A stretch of 64,000 nt of DNA from Methanobacteriaceae archaeon (GTDB lineage Archaea > Methanobacteriota > Methanobacteria > Methanobacteriales > Methanobacteriaceae): the NCBI GenBank assembly GCA_030016715.1, contig JASEJD010000008.1, positions 1 through 64,000 on the forward strand, read 5' to 3'. The stretch's first letter is position 1. Every line of letters begins with the position of its first letter. The notes under the pieces are model-generated. The model was not told the DNA's origin and searched no databases. It saw only the letters and a program-made list of their open reading frames with translations. Positions 42,185 through 53,684 of the stretch are shown here, in pieces. The translations under genes and the position numbers were made by a program.

Positions 42185-43225
42185 ATGTCAGGAATTGTAG
42201 GATATGGAGTTTACATACCTTCATACAGAATAAAAGTTGAAGAAATTGCCAGAGTATGGGGAGATAACCCCAAGGCAATATCAAGAGGATTGGTAGTAGA
42301 TGAAAAATCAGTGCCCGGTGCAGATGAGGACACAGCAACCATTTCAGTGGAAGCTGCACGAAATGCCCTAAAAAGGGCAATGATTGATCCTCAAAAAATC
42401 GGGGCTGTTTATGTTGGATCAGAATCCCATCCTTATGCAGTAAAACCAACATCCACTATTGTAGCTGAAGCAGTGGAAGCATCACCAGATATGACAGCTG
42501 CAGACTTGGAATTTGCATGTAAAGCTGGAACAGCTGGAATGCAAATATGTATGGGGCTTGTTGATTCAGGAACAATCGAATACGGGCTTGCTGTAGGGGC
42601 AGACACAGCCCAAGGAGCGCCTGGAGATGCACTGGAATACACTGCATCCGCTGGAGGAGCGGCATATATTATCGGCGGCAAAAATACCATAGCAAACTTT
42701 GAAGAAACTTATAGTTACACCACCGACACTCCTGATTTCTATAGGAGGGAGGGTCAGCCATATCCACGACATGGCGGACGTTTCACAGGAGAACCTGCCT
42801 ATTTTAAACACGTATTATCAGCTGCTAAAGGATTAATGGAAAGATTAGGCAAAAATGCATCAGATTTTGACCATGTGGTTTTTCATCAACCCAATGGAAA
42901 ATTTTACTTAAGAGCTGCTAAAAAGTTAGGATTTAACAACGAACAGGCTAAGACTGGACTCTTAACACCAGTAATTGGTAACACTTATTCTGGAGCTACA
43001 CCACTAGGACTGGCCGCTATATTGGATATTGCCCAACCCGGGGACAAAATCTTGGCAGTGAGTTATGGTTCAGGCGCTGGAAGTGATGCTTTCAGTTTAG
43101 AGGTTACTGATCTAATAGAAAAGAACCGAAATGCCGCACCAAAAGTAAAAGATATGATTAAGAAGAAAACTTACGTAGACTATGCAGTTTATGCTAAATA
43201 TAAAGGAAAATTGAGAATGGCCTAG
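42185..43225 (+). CDS. Hydroxymethylglutaryl-CoA synthase
   Basis: A 346-residue thiolase-fold enzyme that condenses acetoacetyl-CoA with acetyl-CoA for the mevalonate pathway (archaeal lipid precursor). The active-site Cys is in [11 protein letters not shown] (about 112); the conserved His and Glu of the family fit HQPNGKFYL (about 237) and the C-terminal [12 protein letters not shown]. It overlaps closely with the thiolase gene downstream (13-base gap), as in other archaea. Confidence 0.93.
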   Translation: MSGIVGYGVYIPSYRIKVEEIARVWGDNPKAISRGLVVDEKSVPGADEDTATISVEAARNALKRAMIDPQKIGAVYVGSESHPYAVKPTSTIVAEAVEASPDMTAADLEFACKAGTAGMQICMGLVDSGTIEYGLAVGADTAQGAPGDALEYTASAGGAAYIIGGKNTIANFEETYSYTTDTPDFYRREGQPYPRHGGRFTGEPAYFKHVLSAAKGLMERLGKNASDFDHVVFHQPNGKFYLRAAKKLGFNNEQAKTGLLTPVIGNTYSGATPLGLAAILDIAQPGDKILAVSYGSGAGSDAFSLEVTDLIEKNRNAAPKVKDMIKKKTYVDYAVYAKYKGKLRMA

Positions 43226-44389
<1,164 letters not shown>

Positions 44390-44619
44390 AAATAGATTAA
44401 GCTGGATAGAAAGATTCTTAGGTTGATCTATAATTTCTAATTTTTATTTTTTTTAAACAGTCATCAAATTATATTATACTTTTTTTTACTAGTAATACTT
44501 CCAAAACATTATTGTTAGTTATAAAATTAATTCTAAATTATCCGGATATTATTAACATAAAAATGATTAAAAATTGTATAGTCACTATTTTATTATTATA
44601 AAATTTAAACTGAATTAAT

Positions 44620-45864
44620 ATGCAAATATATGATATTGCTGTTATCGGAGCAGGACCCGCTGGATGTATGGCTGCAATTCGAGGAGCTCAAATAGGTAAA
44701 AAAGTAATTCTGCTGGAAAAAAATAATAAGATAGGGCGTAAACTTCTTATAACTGGAAATGGTAGATGTAATTTTACAAATACTGCTCCTTTAAATGTTT
44801 TTCTGGAAATGTTTGGTAAAAGAGGTTCATTCTATAGGGATGTCTTTAATAAATTTTCAAACCATGATTTAATTAATTTTTTTGAATTGAATGGATTAGG
44901 ACATAAAGTAGAAGAGGATGGAAGGGTTTTTCCCATTACTGAAAAATCTAAATCTGTAGTAGATGTTTTAGAAAAGGTTTTAGAAGAAGAAAATGTAAAA
45001 ATTTTATATAATTTTTGCCTGAAAATGATTGACACTCATGAAAATTTTTTCGAATTGTATTCAACAAAAAATCAAATAATAAAAGCATATAAAGTTATCA
45101 TGGCTACGGGTGGGGCTTCCTATAGATCAACTGGATCATCAGGTGATGGATTTATCTTTGCTAATTTATTAGGACATAAAATCACCGAACTGAAACCCGG
45201 AGGTGTTCCATTAATTGTTAGTGAAGAATGGATCCAACAATTAAAAGGAGTGACTCTTAAAAATGTGGGGATGGAAATAGAATATGATAATAAACATTTA
45301 ACATTAACAACAAGAGGAAATCTTCTTTTAACTCATTTTGGAATATCAGGACCAGTTATTCTAGATATGAGTCATCATATTGCAGAAATTTTAGATAAAT
45401 ATGGAAATTTAAAGCTTAAAATTGATTTTATACCAGAAATTAAAGACGATGATCTAGGTTTAATGCTGCAAGCAGATTTCCAGAAATATAGTAAAAAGAC
45501 TTTAAAAAATTATTTGAAATTTCACCTACCCTTAAGAATAATTGAACCCATTTTAAGTTCATTAAATCTTGACCCACATAAAAAATTGAACCAAATAACT
45601 AAAAAAGAAAGATTCATATTACAAAATACATTAAAATCCCTCCCCTTAACCATAACTGGACATCTTCCATTAAATGATGCCTTTGTTACTTGTGGAGGAG
45701 TATCCAAAAAAGAAATAAACCCTAAAACAATGGAATCAAAGCTTATTAATAGATTATACTTTGCTGGAGAGATTCTTTCAGGATGTGGGCGTAGAGGTGG
45801 CTATAACCTACAACAAGCATTTTCAACTGGTTATGTTGCTGGAGATAGTGCATCAAAAAATTGA
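44620..45864 (+). CDS. NAD(P)/FAD-dependent oxidoreductase (HI0933/BaiN family)
   Basis: A 414-residue flavoprotein: N-terminal Rossmann fold GAGPAGCMAAIRGA, then GRKLLITGNGRCNFTN (about 46), the DUF/GG-like core, and the C-terminal FAD-binding GCGRRGGYNLQQAFSTG. HI0933-like proteins reduce or oxidise unknown substrates. The gene starts at ATG 44620 with no ribosome binding site; a TATA-like stretch at 44591-44606 suggests a near-leaderless transcript. Confidence 0.9.
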   Translation: MQIYDIAVIGAGPAGCMAAIRGAQIGKKVILLEKNNKIGRKLLITGNGRCNFTNTAPLNVFLEMFGKRGSFYRDVFNKFSNHDLINFFELNGLGHKVEEDGRVFPITEKSKSVVDVLEKVLEEENVKILYNFCLKMIDTHENFFELYSTKNQIIKAYKVIMATGGASYRSTGSSGDGFIFANLLGHKITELKPGGVPLIVSEEWIQQLKGVTLKNVGMEIEYDNKHLTLTTRGNLLLTHFGISGPVILDMSHHIAEILDKYGNLKLKIDFIPEIKDDDLGLMLQADFQKYSKKTLKNYLKFHLPLRIIEPILSSLNLDPHKKLNQITKKERFILQNTLKSLPLTITGHLPLNDAFVTCGGVSKKEINPKTMESKLINRLYFAGEILSGCGRRGGYNLQQAFSTGYVAGDSASKN

Positions 45865-45996
45865 TATGAAGACAAATAATCAATTTAACCTAATTCTTTC
45901 AAATAATCCTTTCCTAGAACATTAATTAATTTGAATATCAATTTAATAGTTTAATTATCAAGATAAATATTTGATTTTAATTAATAAAAGGGTATT

Positions 45997-47475
45997 ATGA
46001 TGTCACCTGCCATGGTTGGTTTAAGTTTTATTGTGCTAGGATTAATTCTACTTATTGGTAAATTAATAAGGATAAAATCAAAAATACTTCAACGGCTATT
46101 CATACCCAGTTCATTAATTGGAGGTTTTATAGCGTTAATACTGGGCCCGGATATATTAGGGAGTTTAATAAATCTTATTGGATTAGAGGGAACCTTCCTA
46201 TCAAATGGATTATTTCCCTTGGAAATGTTAGAAGTTTGGGTCGCCCTACCCGGACTCTTAATTAACATTATATTTGCCACTCTGTTTCTCGGGAAAAGAA
46301 TACCAGGATTACGGGACATATGGAATATAGCAGGACCCCAAGTAGCCCATGGACAGACAATTGCTTGGGGACAATATGTTTTCGGAATCATTATAACAAT
46401 ACTGGTTTTAACACCATTTTTCTCCATAAATCCTATGGCAGGAGCACTGATAGAGATTGGATTTGAAGGAGGTCATGGTACTGCTGCAGGTATGGGTGAA
46501 ACTTTCAACAAACTTGGATTTCCCGAGGGAACAGACCTTGCGCTGGGGTTAGCTACTATAGGAATCCTTTTTGGAGTTATAATGGGCATATTGTTCCTGA
46601 ATATTGCTATAAAAAAAGGTGAAACTAGTGCAATAACTAGTAAAACCGAAATATCATCCACTGAGATGGCCGGTATCTTTGAGTTGGATAATCGAGTATC
46701 TGCCGGTAAATTAACCACTCGAACTGAGTCTATTGAACCATTATCTCTCCATTTGGCCTATGTAGGATTGGCTATTGGCCTAGGTATCATAATACTCCAA
46801 TCACTTATTTTCCTGGAGGAATTGACATGGGGATCAGCAACTGGACTTTATCTCATTAGTTTCATTCCCCTTTTTCCTTTTGCCATGATTGGAGGAATTA
46901 TTTTAGAGAAACTATTGGACAGATTTGATGTTTACAGAACCCTAGATCGAGACTTAATTGTAAGAATACAAGGATTATCTCTTGATGTGTTGATTTTAAG
47001 TGCAGTAGCCACTTTATCTCTTGTGGCAATTGGTGATAACATCTTCCCTTTCATATTATTAGCAATAGTAGGAATCTTTTGGAATGTGGTAGTATTAGTG
47101 TATATCGCACCCTTGATGATACCTTCCTATTGGTTTGAACGTGCTATTGGTGATTTCGGTCAATCAATGGGTATGACTGCTACTGGAATTCTTTTAATGA
47201 AACTAGCAGATCCAGATAATAAAACACCTGCCATGTCATGAACAGCATATATTACTTCTTCTGATTTATTTGCAGATCCAGATAATAAAACACCTGCCAT
47301 GGCCGGTTTTGGATATAAACAATTATTATTTGAACCTATTGTTGGGGGAGGAATATTTACTGCTGCATCAGTACCACTAATATTTCAGTTCGGACCATAT
47401 CCTATACTTATATTCTCATTTATAATGATGTTATTCTGGATGGCTCTGGGAATATTCTATTTTGGGAGAAAATAG
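45997..47475 (+). pseudogene. gltS: Sodium/glutamate symporter, interrupted by an in-frame stop in a repeat-bounded insert
   Basis: An ESS-family transporter with many membrane helices and the hallmark GGHGTAAGMGETF near residue 155. The frame stops at TGA 47239-47241, giving 414 residues. The missing end (57 residues, including IVGGGIFTAASVPLIF and a final membrane helix) continues in the same frame to TAG 47473-47475. The stop lies in a 66-bp insert bounded by two perfect 30-bp copies (47206-47235 and 47272-47301). Removing one repeat unit plus the insert would restore one open frame of about 470 residues. Confidence 0.85.
47206..47301 (+). repeat. 30-bp perfect direct repeat flanking a 36-bp segment inside gltS
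   Basis: Copies at 47206-47235 and 47272-47301 are identical, starting GCAGATCCAGATAATAAAAC. Spacing between starts is 66 bases, a multiple of three. The 36 bases between them are unique and carry the stop TGA. This is a suitable structure for precise deletion by recombination or slippage, or a tandem duplication with filler. Confidence 0.95.
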
Positions 47476-47644
47476 GACCATAAACTTTTTTTAATCGATT
47501 AATGGTTATTTTTAAATCAATGCATTCTAAATTTGTAATTTTATAAAAATCTGTAAAAAAATTGATAAAAATATTAAACTTTGAGAAACATAATATAACA
47601 TACAATTTAGTTTTGGATGAAAATTATATTAAGGAGGTATTGTA

Positions 47645-48220
47645 TTGGATAAAAAATATATTATCATTGTCATTGGAGCCCTAATAGCTATAATAGGGGT
47701 GGGAGGATATTTAGCCTACCAAGAATCCCAATCCCAAATCTATAATAATCTTCTTAAAAAAGCAGATTATGCTTGGATGGATGCTAAGGCATCTTTTATA
47801 CAAGTGGATATGGAAAATGGTACTTCTAAGAATAATATTCAATACATTAATGACTCCATTACATTTACCGACCAGGCCATAAACCATACCCGAGAAATGG
47901 TTAAAATTGCACCAGATAATGCCACTAAAGAATTTGCAATGATTAGATTGGAACAATACCAAGAAAGTAAAAAAGTAATGGGATATTACTTGGAAATATT
48001 CATAACACTGGAGAAAAAGGGATTTGATGAGGCTATAAAAACTGCCACCCAATTGGAAAATAAATTAAACTCCAGTACCCAGAAACTGAATACTTTACAA
48101 AACAATTTAATTGAGTTGGTAAATTCTAATCCTTCACTTAAAACCCGTTTAATTAATAATTTAGGTAAAGAAAGAGTTAATGAAATGCTTCAAAAACCAG
48201 GGCAAACCGCAGCAGGTTGA
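47645..48220 (+). CDS. Membrane-anchored helical protein, unknown function
   Basis: A 191-residue protein with one N-terminal membrane segment (residues 4-23, IIIVIGALIAIIGVGGYLAY) and a long helical, Asn- and Gln-rich extracytoplasmic part with heptad-like spacing. No domain recognised; general design like the lipoprotein at 22591. The start is TTG 47645 with GGAGG at 47633-47637, 7 bases upstream. Confidence 0.75.
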   Translation: MDKKYIIIVIGALIAIIGVGGYLAYQESQSQIYNNLLKKADYAWMDAKASFIQVDMENGTSKNNIQYINDSITFTDQAINHTREMVKIAPDNATKEFAMIRLEQYQESKKVMGYYLEIFITLEKKGFDEAIKTATQLENKLNSSTQKLNTLQNNLIELVNSNPSLKTRLINNLGKERVNEMLQKPGQTAAG

Positions 48221-48303
48221 AATTATTATTATTTATCTTTTTATTACAAAATCCATTGTCCTATACTTTCAGATTATTAATTACAATGAATAATTAACTC
48301 AAT

Positions 48304-48636
48304 TTAAGGGGAAACTGTTGGCATACCCATCTCCTTCCATCGAGTTATGCCCCCTAAAAGATTGAAACAGTTATTAAAGCCTAAACTATTCATTAAATCC
48401 AGAGTATTTCTGCTTCTGACTCCTGTTCTGCAATATATAAGATATATATTATTTTTGTTTAGTTGATCCAGTTCTTCTTTAAAGGTTACAGAATAATAAT
48501 CTAATTGCACCGCTCCATTTATATGCTCCTCTTTAAACTCATCATAAGTTCTTACATCGATTATAATAAAATTTGAATTATTTTCATTTTCTTCTATAAT
48601 ATTAAAAGCTTCTTGAGGACTAAGATCTTTAAACAT
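48304..48636 (-). CDS. Rhodanese-like domain protein
   Basis: A 110-residue single rhodanese domain. The active-site loop is YCRTGVRSRNT, with Cys near residue 69, so a sulfur-transfer or phosphatase-like activity is expected; the entrance motif DVRTYDEFKEEHINGA is intact. Cytosolic. Standalone gene between the anchored helical protein and the thermosome. Confidence 0.92.
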   Translation of the reverse strand: MFKDLSPQEAFNIIEENENNSNFIIIDVRTYDEFKEEHINGAVQLDYYSVTFKEELDQLNKNNIYLIYCRTGVRSRNTLDLMNSLGFNNCFNLLGGITRWKEMGMPTVSP

Positions 48637-48799
48637 GTTCGCACCAATTAATAGTAATCTAATTTTAAATATAAATTTTAGTAAATAATTTGTATTTTAT
48701 TGGTCAATAGCCATAGAATTTGAAAATTCAATGATAATTATTAAGAAATAATGGTGGATAAAATTTCTGAATTTTAAAAAAATAATGCAAACTAATAAT

Positions 48800-48829
48800 A
48801 AAAAAAAGAAGAAGTAAAGGTTAAGACCT
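48800..48829 (-). terminator. Thermosome gene terminator
   Basis: On the minus strand the stop codon is followed by a short stem (AAAGGT/ACCTTT around CTTA, partly over the stop codon) and then a T8 run (48800-48807). Confidence 0.55.
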
Positions 48830-50470
48830 TTACATCATTGGTGGCATTCCACCAGGCATTCCGCCCATACCTTCCATTCCTTCCATGTCAGATTGGCCAG
48901 AGCCAGATGATGCAATTACATCATCGATTCTTAGAATCATTTCAGCTGCTTCGGCTGCAGATTGTATTGCTTGTTTTTTAACACGGTGAGGTTCAATTAC
49001 ACCTGCTTCGTTCATGTCAGCTACTTCTGCTTCGAATACATCTAATCCCATATAATAAGAGGTTTCGTGAGCTGCTCGTAGGTCTACTAGGGAATCAATA
49101 CTGTCAAGTCCAGCGTTTTCAGCCAGGGTTTTTGGAACAATTTCTAGTGCTTCTGCGAATGCAACTACGGCTAATTGTTCTCTTCCGCTTATTGATTCAG
49201 CGTATTCTTTGAGTTTTTTAGCTAATTCTATTTCAGGTGCTCCTCCACCAGCTACTACTTTTCCATCTTCTACAGTTGCAGCTACAACGCCTATAGCATC
49301 GTCAACAGCCCTTTCAATTTCGTCAACTACGTGATCAGTGGATCCTCTAACTAGAAGAGTTACTGCCTTTGCTTCTTTGCAGTCTTCCACGAAGATCATC
49401 TCTTCTCCAGAGATTCTTTTTTCAGATACGAGTCCTGCTTCTCCAATGTCTGCGGCAGAGAGATCTTCTATGTTGGTTACTACTTTAGCACCAGTTGCTT
49501 TTGATAGCTTGTCTATATCGGATTTTTTTACTCTTCTTACAGCCATTACACCTGCTTTTGCTAGGTAGTGCTGTGCCAAGTCATCGATTCCTTTCTGACA
49601 GAATAGTACTTGTGCTCCGCTGTCCACTATTTTGTCTACCATATCCTTGATCATTTGTTCTTCTTGTTCAATAAATGCTTGCATCTGTGTTGGGTCGGTT
49701 ATTCTGATTTCTGCATCTACTTCAGTCTCTTTTACTTCAATTGCAGAGTTTAATAGAGCTATTTGTGCGTTTTCTACTTTTTTAGGCATTCCAGGGTGAA
49801 CTCTCTCTTTGTCGATGATTACTCCTTGAACTAGTTTCGAATCGTCAACTACGGCGCCGTCTTTTTTCTCAATTTTTATGTGATCAGTGTCAACATCACC
49901 ATTTTCTTGTACTTGTTTTACAGCATCTACAACTAGTTCTGCTAGTGGTTTTCTTGCTTTTTCGGTTCCTTTTCCTGTCATTGCTGTCATTGCTACTTTT
50001 ATAAGAGTTTCTCTGTCGTCTGCATCAATTGAAATTGAATTTAAGATTTCTTGTGCTTTTTCAGCTGCTTGTCTGTATCCCATTGCAACTATAGTTGGGT
50101 GTATGTCTTGATCTAATAGGTTTTCTGCTTTTTTGAGCAATTCTCCTGCTATGATTACTGCTGTTGTGGTTCCGTCTCCAACTTCATCCTCTTGGGTTTT
50201 AGCAACTTCAACCAGCATCTTAGCTGCAGGATGTTCTATGTCCATCTCCTTTAGAATGGTTACTCCATCATTTGTAACTACAATGTCCCCTAAGGAATCG
50301 ACTAACATTTTATCCATTCCTTTTGGACCTAGAGTAGTTCTTACGGTTTCAGCTAGAACTTTTCCAGCCATTATATTCATTCTTTGAGCATCTCTTCCTA
50401 ATAATCTACTTGTACCTTCTGGTAATACTAAAATTGGTTGGCCTTGGCCAGCACCTAATTGTTGTGCCAT
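48830..50470 (-). CDS. Thermosome subunit (group II chaperonin)
   Basis: A 546-residue subunit of the cytosolic folding chaperonin. Motifs: [13 protein letters not shown] (about 46), NDGVTIL (about 70), GDGTTTAVI (about 97), [13 protein letters not shown] (about 405), and a Gly-Met-rich tail ([16 protein letters not shown]). The GGTGAAATGATG start region favours the second ATG (50470). A second paralogue is usual in the order but is not in this window. TATAAATA at 50516-50523 is the promoter. Confidence 0.96.
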   Translation of the reverse strand: MAQQLGAGQGQPILVLPEGTSRLLGRDAQRMNIMAGKVLAETVRTTLGPKGMDKMLVDSLGDIVVTNDGVTILKEMDIEHPAAKMLVEVAKTQEDEVGDGTTTAVIIAGELLKKAENLLDQDIHPTIVAMGYRQAAEKAQEILNSISIDADDRETLIKVAMTAMTGKGTEKARKPLAELVVDAVKQVQENGDVDTDHIKIEKKDGAVVDDSKLVQGVIIDKERVHPGMPKKVENAQIALLNSAIEVKETEVDAEIRITDPTQMQAFIEQEEQMIKDMVDKIVDSGAQVLFCQKGIDDLAQHYLAKAGVMAVRRVKKSDIDKLSKATGAKVVTNIEDLSAADIGEAGLVSEKRISGEEMIFVEDCKEAKAVTLLVRGSTDHVVDEIERAVDDAIGVVAATVEDGKVVAGGGAPEIELAKKLKEYAESISGREQLAVVAFAEALEIVPKTLAENAGLDSIDSLVDLRAAHETSYYMGLDVFEAEVADMNEAGVIEPHRVKKQAIQSAAEAAEMILRIDDVIASSGSGQSDMEGMEGMGGMPGGMPPMM

Positions 50471-50515
50471 CATTTCACCTCTCTTGTTTGTATTTTATCG
50501 ATGGGTTAGAGGTTC

Positions 50516-50523
50516 TATAAATA
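50516..50523 (-). promoter_or_regulatory. TATA box of the thermosome gene
   Basis: On the minus strand TATTTATA lies about 45 bases before the start codon, which predicts a leader of about 20 bases containing GAGAGGTGA. Confidence 0.55.
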
Positions 50524-50758
50524 GTTTTTGGTTGTTCATTTTATAATGACCCCCTCCACAAATAGAATAAAAATGAACTGAACAATATATCAGAAAAATA
50601 TTTTTAACTTGGATGGATATTGAACAAAAAATAATAAAAAATACCATCAAAACAATATTATTAATAGTAGTAATTTCAACGAAAAGTTTTTATCTAAAAA
50701 ATAAATGTTTATAAACAATTAAAAATTTAAAAACTTAAATAATAGAGCTGTGAATAGA

Positions 50759-51370
50759 ATGATTGAATTATCTCACCAGATGTATAATAAAATGCCAGTA
50801 TATCCCGGAGATCCACCATTTTTGATGGAAGTAATAAAAAAACATCAAAAAGATGGATATTTACTTTATAAATTTATGGGAAATATGCATACAGGAACCC
50901 ATCTGGATGCACCCTACCATTTCCATCCTCATGGAAGAAAAATTTCTGATTTAAAGCTTGTCGAGCTAATAAAGACCGCTTTAATTATTGATGTAAAGTC
51001 AAAAAAAATAAAATCTAAACATCTAAAATCTGTTGAAGAGGATGAAATAATAATATTTCGAACAAAATGGTCTTTAAAATGGGATAAAGAAGAATATTTC
51101 TCCGAAAACCCTTATCTTTCTCATGAATGTGCTGATCAGATAGTAGAAATGAAAATTAGGGGAATTGGTATCGATTCTCCCAGTATTGATACTCCCGGTA
51201 ATATGGACAATCATTTTAAGCTGTTATCAAATGACATTTGGATAGTGGAAAATCTAACCAATCTAGACCAAATAAATTCAGAAAGGTTTAGGATATACAT
51301 TATTCCCCCCCTATTTGAAACAGAAGCATCTCCAGTAAGAGTTTTTGCAGATTTAAACAATGAACAATAA
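50759..51370 (+). CDS. Cyclase family protein (kynurenine formamidase-like)
   Basis: A protein of about 203 residues with the metal-binding motif HTGTHLDAPYHF (about 46-58, ligands H-x3-H-x-D-x3-H pattern), typical of the bacterial formamidase/cyclase superfamily. Also IIFRTKWSLKW and IGIDSPSID fit. No tryptophan catabolism genes nearby, so the substrate is unknown. ATG 50759 is chosen because GTGA at 50750-50753 is a plausible binding site. Confidence 0.85.
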   Translation: MIELSHQMYNKMPVYPGDPPFLMEVIKKHQKDGYLLYKFMGNMHTGTHLDAPYHFHPHGRKISDLKLVELIKTALIIDVKSKKIKSKHLKSVEEDEIIIFRTKWSLKWDKEEYFSENPYLSHECADQIVEMKIRGIGIDSPSIDTPGNMDNHFKLLSNDIWIVENLTNLDQINSERFRIYIIPPLFETEASPVRVFADLNNEQ

Positions 51371-51433
51371 AAAAAAATGATTTTGAATATATGAGTGTGT
51401 TAAGTTAAAGGTTTTAACTGAATTATTTAACAA

Positions 51434-52744
51434 CTATTTTTCCAGCTTTTTCCAATATAATTTCCCATCTTTTTTATAGGATTTTACATAATTCTTTCTT
51501 TCCAGATTCTTTAATATAAAGTTAAAATTTTCATATGATAACTCCTTAAAGGCTATACTGGTAATTTGATTGTGTAGATCCTTAGTAGTCGCTTCTTCAA
51601 AGGGTAGAATTTGGTAAACTTGGGATTGGAAAGAAGTTAAATCCTTTTTTGGCCGAGCTGTTAATAATTCAAAATATCTCTTTATCTCTATTAGTTCTTC
51701 TAAATCAGTTTCCTCTATTTGATCATTCTCCAATATAGATTCTTTTTCTTTAAGATCTAATTTATCTTTTAAACTAGTTATCTGGTTTTCTTTTTGAAGT
51801 ATTTCCTTTTTAAGAAGGGTTATTTCTGAATTTTTTGTTTCAATCTCCTTATTAAATTTAGATAATTCTTTTTCCATATTATTTATTTCTCGGTTAAATT
51901 CAACTAATTTTGATTCGAGTTGGGCTATATTCACATTTTTATCTTCAATTGCAATATCTTCCAGATTATTCTGTAATTTATTAATTTTTAGTTCCTTCTT
52001 TTCAAGTAAATTCTTCAATTCATCCATATTTTCAGTGCGTCTTTGAAGATCATAAATCTCGGTGTTTTTCTTTTCAATATCCTTTAAGAGTTGAGATTTT
52101 TCATTATCTTTATCTATCAACTGGGTTTTAAGGTCATTTATCTCTAAATTCTTATTTTCAATTTTTTTATGAAATTCATCCTTAATTTTTTCTATTTCAC
52201 GCTCTTTATCTTGAATTTTCTTTTCAAATTCATCTGTTAACTGATTAAGCTGATATAATGATCTATCTTCTTCTTTTTTAATATGAGATTCGTATTTGGC
52301 TTTTAGTTTCTCTAACTGGGATTCAAAATCTTCTGTAATCTTAATAATTTCTTGTTCTTTATCTTCTAATTCCTTTTCAAATTCAGATTTAAGCTGTTTA
52401 ATGTGCATATCTTTATCTTCAACTGATCTTTTAATGAAATCTTCCTTATCTTCTAAAGATTTTGTAATACCTTTCTCATGTTCTATCTCTCTTTTTAATT
52501 TCTCAATATGTGAATCCTTAACTTGCAGTTTTTCTTTTAACTTTAATAATTCAGCTTCTTTCTTCTCAAGTTGTAATTGAGTGTCTTTAAATTCCCCTAT
52601 TATTTCTGGATCATCAATCTCCACTATATCCTCCGATCCATCCTTACATTTTTTGAGATCCATTTTTAGTTTGCTTATCTCTAGGAGACATGCCTTGACT
52701 AACTCCTTCAACTGTTCCTTTTCTTTATCCTTTAGAAACTGCAT
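51434..52744 (-). CDS. Long coiled-coil protein with C-terminal winged-helix-like domain
   Basis: A 436-residue protein of which about residues 5-350 are almost continuous heptad-rich Lys/Glu/Leu coiled coil with repeated phrases (LEDKEQEI, IQDKEREIE). The final 85 residues (QSQVYQILPFEEATTKDL to the end KLYWKKLEK) look like a winged helix. No signal or membrane segment. An SMC-like, scaffold or chromatin-associated role is possible but unproven; no family recognised. Confidence 0.7.
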   Translation of the reverse strand: MQFLKDKEKEQLKELVKACLLEISKLKMDLKKCKDGSEDIVEIDDPEIIGEFKDTQLQLEKKEAELLKLKEKLQVKDSHIEKLKREIEHEKGITKSLEDKEDFIKRSVEDKDMHIKQLKSEFEKELEDKEQEIIKITEDFESQLEKLKAKYESHIKKEEDRSLYQLNQLTDEFEKKIQDKEREIEKIKDEFHKKIENKNLEINDLKTQLIDKDNEKSQLLKDIEKKNTEIYDLQRRTENMDELKNLLEKKELKINKLQNNLEDIAIEDKNVNIAQLESKLVEFNREINNMEKELSKFNKEIETKNSEITLLKKEILQKENQITSLKDKLDLKEKESILENDQIEETDLEELIEIKRYFELLTARPKKDLTSFQSQVYQILPFEEATTKDLHNQITSIAFKELSYENFNFILKNLERKNYVKSYKKDGKLYWKKLEK

Positions 52745-52888
52745 TTTATCACACTTTTAATACATTGAAATCATATTGTTGCAAATATTAAACTTTTCAT
52801 GAACATATTATTTATTTAAAGCAAAATTCTTTATTCTACAATCCAAACAGTAACTTCCAAATACGAACTTAAAATTTAAAAACTTATA

Positions 52889-53455
52889 CTATTTTACTTT
52901 GTTTATTACTTTATCTTTCAACCTTAAAATTTTATCTTCATATTTCAATACTAATAAGGAACATAATATACCAATTACCGCGCCTATCAAGACATCAAAA
53001 GGATAATGGACTCCTATGTATATCCTAGAGAATCCAACCAGAAATGCAAAGAGTAAAAAGGGGATCAGATAACCATATTTAAGCCCAATAATAGTACATC
53101 CAATAAATGAAGCCGCAGAATGTCCTGAAGGTAGTGAATAACCACCCATAAATATGAAAAATCTTATTTCATCTAGAACTGTGAATGGTCTTGGCCGTGC
53201 AAATCCTATCTTCAAAATCTCGGTTATAATATAACCAAAAATTAAGGCAATGATTATTAATAAAGAGGTATCTCTCCCTTTTTCACCCTTAAATACAAAT
53301 AAGTATATACAAACCAGTATCCAGAATAACTGAGTACCAGCTAATGTAATGATAGGCATAACTATATCCAGAACTGGGTTGTGTATCTTTACATTAATAA
53401 AATAGAATAGGGAAACATCTAGTTGGGTTAATGTTAAGGTAAGATAATTTATCAT
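52889..53455 (-). CDS. PAP2 family membrane phosphatase
   Basis: A 188-residue protein with about six membrane helices and the three PAP2 motifs: KIGFARPRPF (about 87), SLPSGHSAASF (about 110) and SRIYIGVHYPFDVLIG (about 145). It probably removes phosphate from a lipid pyrophosphate or phosphatidate, facing the outside. In archaea a role in polyprenyl-phosphate recycling is likely but inferred. Confidence 0.92.
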   Translation of the reverse strand: MINYLTLTLTQLDVSLFYFINVKIHNPVLDIVMPIITLAGTQLFWILVCIYLFVFKGEKGRDTSLLIIIALIFGYIITEILKIGFARPRPFTVLDEIRFFIFMGGYSLPSGHSAASFIGCTIIGLKYGYLIPFLLFAFLVGFSRIYIGVHYPFDVLIGAVIGILCSLLVLKYEDKILRLKDKVINKVK

Positions 53456-53684
53456 TCGTTTCCTCTCTCATTAGAAAGATTAGTTTTAACTTTCATTATC
53501 CGCTTTTTTAAATTTATATTATTTAATAAGTTTTATAATCCATTAATTTAAACTTTCAATCATATATAAGTTTATTAATGCTTCAATTGAATAATATGAA
53601 AACGAATTCCAGAATAAGATTGTAAATTTTTAAAAAGAAAAATAAAAATAAAAAGAATAAATACACAATACTTTACATTTAAAA

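Noticed and set aside
44390-44619. Search for a DUF35 gene after thiolase
   Set aside because: No frame with Cys pairs on either strand.
47239-47241. In-frame TGA in gltS as selenocysteine
   Set aside because: The TGA lies inside an inserted repeat segment absent from the normal protein, not at a catalytic Cys, and no SECIS-like structure is apparent.
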